From Firmicutes bacterium CAG:24053_14 (GTDB lineage Bacteria; Bacillota; Clostridia; Oscillospirales; Oscillospiraceae), in the NCBI GenBank assembly GCA_001916715.1, contig MNSZ01000063.1:15732-79731 (forward strand): a stretch of DNA of 64,000 nucleotides, given 5' to 3'. The notes beneath the pieces were generated by a model that saw only the letters and a program-made list of their open reading frames with translations, made no database searches and was not told where the DNA came from. This document shows, one piece after another, positions 58,772 to 64,000 of the stretch (positions are counted from its first letter, which is position 1; every line of letters starts with the position of its first letter). The position numbers and the translations under genes are program-made.

Positions 58772-59871
58772 CAGCCGATCCTCCCGTTTCCGACGTGCAG
58801 CACCTTGCCGCCGGTGCGGCGCGAGATGCCCTCATCCTCGCAGCAGGTTATAAGCGTTTGCCCGCCGCCGATGCGGTTGAGCACGAACTCCTGCCGCTTC
58901 GTGTCAAGCTCGGACAGCACATCGTCGAGCAGCAGTATCGGATATTCGCCGGTCTCGTCGAGATAGATCTCGCGCTCGGCAAGCTTTATGGAAAGCGCGG
59001 CGGTGCGCGTCTGGCCCTGGCTTGCGAAGCTGCGCGCATTTTTGCCGTTTATGCTGATTATCAGGTCGTCCTTGTGCGCGCCGGAAAGGCACTGGCCGCT
59101 GTCAAGCTCGGCGCGGCGGTGCGCCTCCATGTGGTCGCACAGGTCGTAGAAGATCTCCTTTGCCGAGGCGGTCGGGTCCTTGACCGCGGACACGGTGGAG
59201 TATTCAATGCCGAGCTTCTCGTCCGCGCCGGAAAACTCGCTGTGTATGGGCGCGGCCTCATCGGCAAGGCGCGCGGCGAACGAGGCGCGGTATCGGATAA
59301 GCTGCGCCGAGGTGCGGCACATGCCGTCGGAAAACTCGTCGAGCGTATCCAGAAGCGAGGGCTTCTCGCGCCAGTCCTTGAGTATGCGCGTTTTGCTCTC
59401 GTAGAATTTGTTAAATTGCGAAAGGTACTCGGCGTAGCGCGGCCGGATCTGGCTTATCGCGTTGTCCATAAGCCGCCTGCGCGCCGCCGCGCCCTCCTTT
59501 ATCAGGTTCAGATCGTCCGGGCAGAACAGCACGACGTTCAGCGTTTCGCCCAGCTCCGACGCGGTTTTTTTCACCGAGTTTACGGTTATCTGCTTTCTCA
59601 CGCCGCTGCGCAGCAGTATCCTTACGGTCTGCTCGCGCTCGTGGCTCACGACGTCGGCGAGTATCTCCGCGCTGTCGCAGCCGAAGCCTATAAGCTCCCT
59701 GTCAAACCGGGTGCGGAAGCTTCTGCCCATCGCGAGCATGTACACCGACTCCAGCAGATTGGTCTTGCCCTGCGCGTTTTCGCCGTAAATGACGTTCGTG
59801 CCGGGCGAGAAGTCAGCCGTTTCAAAGTCGTAATTGCGAAAGCCGTTGAGGGCGATGCGGTTTATTCTCAT
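58771..59871 (-). CDS. recF: DNA replication and repair protein RecF
   Basis: An SMC-like ATPase that helps load RecA at gaps. Seen: FRNYDFETADFSPGTNVIYGENAQGKTNLLE (Walker A GENAQGKT, ~30-37), the signature region LSGAHKDD and Walker B ILLLDDVLSELD near the C-terminus. The frame extends upstream into rlbA; ATG at 59871 (MRINRIALNGFRNY) overlaps the rlbA stop (ATGA) and matches the family start, giving 366 residues. Confidence 0.95.
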   Translation of the reverse strand: MRINRIALNGFRNYDFETADFSPGTNVIYGENAQGKTNLLESVYMLAMGRSFRTRFDRELIGFGCDSAEILADVVSHEREQTVRILLRSGVRKQITVNSVKKTASELGETLNVVLFCPDDLNLIKEGAAARRRLMDNAISQIRPRYAEYLSQFNKFYESKTRILKDWREKPSLLDTLDEFSDGMCRTSAQLIRYRASFAARLADEAAPIHSEFSGADEKLGIEYSTVSAVKDPTASAKEIFYDLCDHMEAHRRAELDSGQCLSGAHKDDLIISINGKNARSFASQGQTRTAALSIKLAEREIYLDETGEYPILLLDDVLSELDTKRQEFVLNRIGGGQTLITCCEDEGISRRTGGKVLHVGNGRIG

Positions 59872-60074
59872 CTTGTTATCTTGACGGTCTCGCCGGCAAA
59901 GGTTACCGTGTCGCCCGCGTGCAGCTTTTTGCCGCGCATGGTGCACACCTCGCCGTTTACCTCTACAAGACCCTCGGCGATGACGTATTTCGCCTCGCCG
60001 CCCGTGCCCACCAGCGCCGCAAACTTCAGCAGCGCATCAAGCTTTATAAACTCTGTACTTATCTCTACATCCAT
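59868..60074 (-). CDS. rlbA: S4-domain RNA-binding protein (YaaA/RlbA)
   Basis: A 68-residue S4-like protein (FIKLDALLKFAALVGTGGEAK ... VEVNGEVCTMRGKKLHAGDTV) conserved between dnaN and recF in Firmicutes, probably acting on the large ribosomal subunit. Its ATG is preceded directly by a repeat-derived AGGAG-hairpin site (60075-60103). Confidence 0.9.
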   Translation of the reverse strand: MDVEISTEFIKLDALLKFAALVGTGGEAKYVIAEGLVEVNGEVCTMRGKKLHAGDTVTFAGETVKITR

Positions 60075-60103
60075 TTTTTCAGAGGCGAATTAACGCCGCT
60101 CCT
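60075..60103 (-). promoter_or_regulatory. Repeat-derived ribosome-binding site with looped hairpin (rlbA)
   Basis: Read towards rlbA: AGGAG (60103-60099), hairpin GGCG-TTAATT-CGCC (60097-60084), then TCTGAAAAA and ATG. Physical spacing 24 nt; effective spacing ~10 nt if folded. The hairpin loop differs from the other three sites while stem position is kept. Confidence 0.6.
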
Positions 60104-60372
60104 TTACGTTTATGTTAGTGCCCGGTTCGGAACATTGGTGGAAACCGTAGCTGCCACGCACTACGTTAATGCGGTATTTAGTTTTTTGCCGCACTCCATT
60201 GGCTCACCTGTCAAGGGGAGCAGGCAGCTTTGCTGCCGAGGGGTTTAATTATAACCTATTAACTATCAGCTATTAGCTCTCCGCTGCGGCCAAAGGTCGC
60301 TCGAATTTAAATTTCATTCGCCCTCCGGGCGAATACAGCAATTATTCATTATTCATTATTCATCATTCACTA
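60075..60372. repeat. Mosaic intergenic repeat, cluster 13 (rlbA/dnaN)
   Basis: One unit with left end TTTTTTCAGAGGCGAATTAAC and cassettes CAAGGGGAGCAGGCAGCTTT (~60214), ACTATCAGCTATTAGCTCTC, CGCCCTCCGGGCG (~60319) and a terminal ATTCATTATTCATCATTC run (~60342-60378). No clear right end was found before dnaN. Confidence 0.75.
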
Positions 60373-60405
60373 TTCATTGAAGTTAAAAATTCATTGCATG
60401 AATTT

Positions 60406-61512
60406 TTAACTTCTTAATCTTATCGGGAGGATCATGTATTTAAACTTATCGCTGCCGTCGCAGGGGACTATGATGCAGGGCGAGGTATTGCTGTTCAGGC
60501 ACAGATCCAGCTCGTCGGCCGGGGCGGCCTTCAAGGCGTCCATGAGATACTTGCCGTTGAAGCCGATCTCGAGACCATCGCCGTTGCCCTCGGCAAAGCA
60601 CACGTCCTCGGCCTTGCCTATCGGTGTGTTGCACAGGCAGTCGATGAAGTTATCGTTAAAGGTCATGCGCACGGGGTTTTTGGTCTTTTCGTCGATGATC
60701 AGCGCGACGCGGTCAACGACCTTCAAAAGCTCGCCTCTGCCGACCTTGATATGGATCTTGAAGGTATCGGGCATCGCCTTGCGGTAGTTTAGGAAGTCGC
60801 CCTCGAGCCGGCGGCTTATGACTACGGTGCTGCCGACGGTGAACGAGACGTGGTTTGCGCCGACGAATATGTTCGTATCCTCCTCCGAGTCGCTTGCGCT
60901 GATGCGCTCGATATCCGAAAGCGCCGTGCCGGGCACGATAAACTCGTTGTGCTCCTCGGGGCCTTCGATGTGCTCGCGGCGTATCGCGAGGCGGTAGCCG
61001 TCAACCGAGACCATGGCCAGCGTTCCGGCCTCGACCTCGAACAGCGAGCCTGTGTACACCGGGCGGCTGTCGTTATCGCTGATCGCGAACATTGTCTGGT
61101 TTATCATGCTCTTGAGCACGCCCTGATTTATTTTGTAGCTTCTTATTCCGTCAACGCTGGGCAGCTCGGGGTACTCGCCGCTGTCCATGCCCATGAACGA
61201 GAACTCGGTCTTGCCGCACTTGACGGTGGTCTTGTTATCCTCGTCGGAGAATATCGTCACCATGCCGTCGGGCATGCGGCGCACCATCTCGCCGAATAGC
61301 TTCGCGTCGAGGACTATGCTGCCGGGCGCGGAAACGTCGGCCTCGACGGTCGTATATATGCCTTTTTTAAGGTCGTACCCCGTTACTCTAAGCCTTTCGC
61401 CGGCTTCGAGCAGAACGCCCTCGAGCGTCGGGATGGGGCTTTTCGCGGCGGCCGCTCTTGCGCAGACTGCAACGGCTGCCTGAAGAATGTGCTTTTCACA
61501 TGAAAATTTCAT
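60406..61512 (-). CDS. dnaN: DNA polymerase III beta subunit (sliding clamp)
   Basis: The 368-residue clamp tethers polymerase to DNA. Three clamp domains are recognisable: MKFSCEKHILQAAVAVCARAA at the start, MPDGMVTIFSDEDNK, the typical VDGYRLAIRRE mid-chain, and the C-terminal MILPIRLRS (family MPMRL). GGGAGG precedes the ATG on the minus strand. It follows dnaA after a 982-bp gap that contains the origin and a repeat. Confidence 0.96.
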   Translation of the reverse strand: MKFSCEKHILQAAVAVCARAAAAKSPIPTLEGVLLEAGERLRVTGYDLKKGIYTTVEADVSAPGSIVLDAKLFGEMVRRMPDGMVTIFSDEDNKTTVKCGKTEFSFMGMDSGEYPELPSVDGIRSYKINQGVLKSMINQTMFAISDNDSRPVYTGSLFEVEAGTLAMVSVDGYRLAIRREHIEGPEEHNEFIVPGTALSDIERISASDSEEDTNIFVGANHVSFTVGSTVVISRRLEGDFLNYRKAMPDTFKIHIKVGRGELLKVVDRVALIIDEKTKNPVRMTFNDNFIDCLCNTPIGKAEDVCFAEGNGDGLEIGFNGKYLMDALKAAPADELDLCLNSNTSPCIIVPCDGSDKFKYMILPIRLRS

Positions 61513-61519
61513 AACGTTC

Positions 61520-61740
61520 CTCCCGTTAAAAACGAAAAAAATAGAATGATATATAAATAAATCTTTTTAAGTTCAGTAGTATTAGCAGTAGTTGAAATTA
61601 TTGTGGAAAAGTCGAAAACTCGCTTGATACGCCTCGATTTTTTGTGTTGACAAAAATGTTCACAAATTTAAGTCTTTCAACACACAAAATTTTGACCCCA
61701 AGTTTTCAACACAAAAAAACAAACAATCAACATTCCTTTG
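61520..61740. other. Probable chromosomal replication origin (oriC)
   Basis: Located between dnaA and dnaN. An AT-rich stretch (61526-61570) is followed by seven consecutive triplets at 61574-61594, mostly of the form YAG (CAG, TAG, TAT, TAG, CAG, TAG, TTG), resembling DnaA-trios. Eight bases later is TGTGGAAAA (61602-61610), the reverse complement of the DnaA box TTTTCCACA. Looser box-like sites follow: ATGTTCACA (~61656) and three TCAACACA motifs (~61644 reverse, ~61677, ~61716). The order unwinding region - trios - box matches the Bacillus origin. Confidence 0.65.
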
Positions 61741-61747
61741 TTGTTTT

Positions 61748-62494
61748 TTTTAGTGGCGAATTGACGCAGTTACGGATACGCTTATCTCTGGTTGCCCGGT
61801 ATCGAGGGTGCGGAGGAAACCGTGGTTGCCACGCGCTGCGTTAGTGCAAGCTACGTTTTATGGTAGCAAGGTAATGAAACAATGGTTGAAACCGCGACGT
61901 TTCGCGCTTTTTTAGAGGCGCTTTGACGCAGCTACGGATACGGTGATTGCGGTGTCCCGGTGTCGAAGTTACCGACAAAACCGTGAAACTCTCGCGCTAC
62001 GCAAGGTCGTGCTATATTAGTGCAAAATTAGGCTGCACCCCATTGTCTTCCCCTTGCGGAGCTTGAGGGGAAGGTGTCACCTTGGTGACGGATGAGGTGT
62101 TATCAAATCTGCGGTGCTAACCGCCACATTTTTAGATGCGAATTCACATTATACCGATACATTCATTGCGTCAGCCCGACCGGAAACTGCCGACGAAACC
62201 GGTATATGCGGAACGGATAAATCCGTTCCCTACAGCTATGGATTTTGGTGCCGGCAAAACCGATACATATTGAAACAAAGTAGCGCCTACGGCGCGGATA
62301 TAATTACACCTCATCTGCCGCAAGCGGCATCTTCCCCTCAAGCTCCGCAAGGGGAAGACAATGGGGTGCAGCCTAATTTTGCACTAATATAGCACGACCT
62401 TGCGTAGCGCGAGAGTTTCACGGTTTGGTCAGTAACTTCGACACCGGGACACCGCAATCACCGTATCCGTAGCTGCGTCAAAGCGCCTCTAAAA
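61748..62494. repeat. Mosaic intergenic repeat, cluster 14 (oriC/dnaA)
   Basis: First unit from 61748 (TTTTTTTAGTGGCG), second from ~61908 (TTTTTTAGAGGCGC) to 62494. The second unit contains near-perfect inverted arms 61908-62073 and 62331-62494 with only two mismatches seen, around a ~257-bp spacer carrying AACGGATAAATCCGTTCC and CACCTCATCTGCCGCAAGC cassettes. The right end stops at the dnaA stop codon. Confidence 0.82.
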
Positions 62495-63808
62495 TTATTG
62501 CGAATTTATATTTGAGGTTATATCGCGGACGGCGGCGGAATACATGGGGTCTTCCTTTATCATCTCCTCGACCTTGCGGATGGACGAAAGCACCGTCGAG
62601 TGGTTTCTGTCGCCGTACTCTGCGCCGATCTCCTTGAGCGGAAGATTGGTGAGCGTGCGGATAAGATACATGGATATCTGACGCGCGGTGGCCGTTGCCT
62701 TGCTGCGGTTCTGTCCGCGCAGATCCTCCTCGGAGAGCTGGAAATAACGCGCGCTTTCGCGGATGATGAGCTGCGGCGAGGGGATGAATGTCCCGATGCG
62801 CACAACGTCCTTTATAGCGCGCTTGACGGCGGCGGTGTCGATGGTGCTGTCGAGTATTTCCCTGTACGCCGTAAGGCGCTTTATGACACCCTCGATCTGG
62901 CGCACATTCGAGGTTATCGTCTCTGCAATGTATGCTACCGCATCGTCCTCCAGAACGAGGCCGAGCTGCGCTGCCTTGGCACGGGTTATCACCATGCGCG
63001 TTTCAATGTCCGGCGGCTGGATATCCGCCATCAGTCCGCCCTGGAAGCGGCTCATAAGACGGTCGTCGAGCAGGCTCATCTCAATTGGCGGACGGTCGGA
63101 GGTGATTACTATCTGGTGACCGGCCTCGTAAATGTTGTTGAAGGTGTGGAAAAACTCCTCCTGCGTGGCCTGCTTGCCGGCGATGAACTGGATATCGTCA
63201 ACGAGGAAGAGATCAACGTTGCGGTATTTCATGCGAAATTCCTCGCCCGTGCCCTCTTTGATGGACTTCAGCAGCTGATTTGTGAACTCATCGCCCTTTA
63301 TGTAGGCAATTTTCGCACGTGGATTATTCTCGCGTATATACTGGCCGATGGCCAGCAGCAGATGCGTCTTGCCCAGGCCGGAGTTACCGTAGATAAACAG
63401 AGGATTGTACGCGCTGCCGGGCTTGTGCGCGACGGCAACGGCGGCATTGTGCGCAAACTTGTTGGAGTTTCCGACGATGAAGCGATCGAAGGTGTAGCCT
63501 GCCATCTCGGGCAGGGGATCGTTGTCGGCCTTGCGCTCTTCATAGTCGCCAAGCTCGTCCTCGGTGAGCACTTTGATGGTGAACTCGGTCGAAAAAATGT
63601 CGCTCATCGCGTTTTTTATAGTCTCGGCAAAGCGCTTAACTATAATGTCGCGCTTAAAATCCGAGCTTGTCTTGAGAACAAGGGTGCTGCCGTCGATCTC
63701 GACCGGCTCGCAATCCTCAAACCAGGTGGAAATGGCCGTGTCCGTCAGGTTCTGACCCAGCACGCCCAGCACCGCCTGCCATATATCGTTCAGTGAATTA
63801 ACGCTCAT
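62495..63808 (-). CDS. dnaA: Chromosomal replication initiator protein DnaA
   Basis: Binds origin boxes and opens DNA. Seen: N-terminal domain I (LNDIWQAVLGVLG), AAA+ Walker A GNSGLGKTHLL (~150), Walker B LFLVDDIQFIAGK, sensor SDRPP, and the C-terminal box-binding helix-turn-helix with DRNHSTVLSSIRK. A TTG at 63832 is in frame, but ATG at 63808 has GAGG 8 nt upstream and gives the usual MSVNSLNDIW start; 437 residues. The TAA stop touches the mosaic repeat end. Confidence 0.97.
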   Translation of the reverse strand: MSVNSLNDIWQAVLGVLGQNLTDTAISTWFEDCEPVEIDGSTLVLKTSSDFKRDIIVKRFAETIKNAMSDIFSTEFTIKVLTEDELGDYEERKADNDPLPEMAGYTFDRFIVGNSNKFAHNAAVAVAHKPGSAYNPLFIYGNSGLGKTHLLLAIGQYIRENNPRAKIAYIKGDEFTNQLLKSIKEGTGEEFRMKYRNVDLFLVDDIQFIAGKQATQEEFFHTFNNIYEAGHQIVITSDRPPIEMSLLDDRLMSRFQGGLMADIQPPDIETRMVITRAKAAQLGLVLEDDAVAYIAETITSNVRQIEGVIKRLTAYREILDSTIDTAAVKRAIKDVVRIGTFIPSPQLIIRESARYFQLSEEDLRGQNRSKATATARQISMYLIRTLTNLPLKEIGAEYGDRNHSTVLSSIRKVEEMIKEDPMYSAAVRDITSNINSQ

Positions 63809-63857
63809 ATACAGATCCTCGTTTATTCGCAAATTACCCCATTTTTGAAACTAATAT

Positions 63858-63886
63858 ATTATATCAAATCCCCACCCCCTTTGCAA
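63858..63886 (-). promoter_or_regulatory. dnaA promoter
   Basis: On the minus strand TTGCAA (63886-63881), a 17-bp spacer and a perfect TATAAT (63863-63858), 50 bp before the dnaA ATG. A weak box-like TGTGGAAGC at 63899-63907 lies just upstream, a possible autoregulatory DnaA site. Confidence 0.8.
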
Positions 63887-63940
63887 TATAAATATATTGT
63901 GGAAGCATCAAATCCAGTCCCCACGCCACTTTTAGGCCAT

Positions 63941-63986
63941 AGGTGTAGGAGTAGTCAAGAAATAACCGGCTCTCCTACACCTTTTT
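63941..63986 (+). terminator. Terminator-like hairpin upstream of dnaA
   Basis: AGGTGTAGGAG / CTCCTACACCT with a 20-nt loop and T-tract on the plus strand. No plus-strand gene precedes it in the window; it may be a leader attenuator for a gene to the right (rpmH is the usual neighbour of dnaA) or an isolated terminator. Confidence 0.6.
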
Positions 63987-64000
63987 CGACCTCTAATCAC

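Noticed and set aside
17305..62494. CRISPR array, suggested by many short palindromic repeats
   Set aside because: Repeat spacing is irregular, cassettes differ in order, spacers recur between loci, and no cas genes are present.

Overview
The window looks like the origin-proximal part of a chromosome from a Gram-positive anaerobe of the Clostridia, probably an Oscillospiraceae-type gut bacterium. The evidence is the Firmicutes origin order dnaA-dnaN-rlbA-recF-remB-gyrB-gyrA, the mutL-miaA-hfq and ylmE-sepF-divIVA clusters, a TAXI-type TRAP transporter, a DUF951 gene and GC-rich coding. No species can be named from sequence alone. The replication origin lies at the right-hand end; the core replication genes all read leftwards away from it.

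Layout. 1-4.2 kb: the end of a TRAP permease, its lipoprotein receptor, an aspartate dehydrogenase and a PLP ammonia-lyase, a likely uptake and catabolic operon. 4.2-9.8 kb: an accessory scar with a truncated coiled-coil membrane gene cut by an IS21 remnant, two 117-bp direct repeats ending in tRNA 3' halves, a divergent LysR/metallo-hydrolase pair between two 225-bp repeats, and a truncated WYL regulator. 9.8-17.2 kb: a Nif11-like small protein, metG, a VanW protein, hemW and htpG. 18.4-20.8 kb: rpmG-secE-nusG-rplK-rplA. 21.6-31.5 kb: mismatch repair and tRNA modification (mutS, miaB, mutL, miaA) with a CPBP protease, a folate-type ECF S component and hfq. 31.5-37.4 kb: envelope and division genes (HlyD-like, ylmE, sepF, divIVA) and ileS. 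38-43.1 kb: a ferredoxin-like protein, LOG hydrolase, MFS transporter, DUF951, rarA and nth. 43.8-52.3 kb: a BceAB-type ABC exporter, a Fic protein, a small membrane protein, a patB remnant, an anion permease and a large coiled-coil membrane protein. 52.8-63.8 kb: gyrA, gyrB, remB, recF, rlbA, dnaN, oriC and dnaA.

The most striking feature is a family of mosaic intergenic repeats. Fourteen clusters, about 7.5 kb by my boundaries, fill most long gaps from 15 kb to 62.5 kb. Each is bounded by outward-facing ends related to TTTTTAGAGGCGAATTGA and carries interchangeable palindromic cassettes; no transposase is visible. The ends merge with genes. In one frame an end reads F-L-E-A-N-stop, and the last codons or stop of at least eight genes lie inside it (ileS, htpG, gyrB, remB, DUF951, a ferredoxin, a permease, a PH-like protein). 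In the other orientation an end supplies AGGAG, a small hairpin and an A-tract directly before the ATG of hemW, mutS, gyrA and rlbA. The dnaA-dnaN gap combines a recognisable oriC (AT-rich stretch, DnaA-trio-like triplets, a DnaA box) with a repeat cluster holding a roughly 164-bp near-perfect inverted repeat.

All assignments come from reading the sequence and family knowledge; no database search was run.
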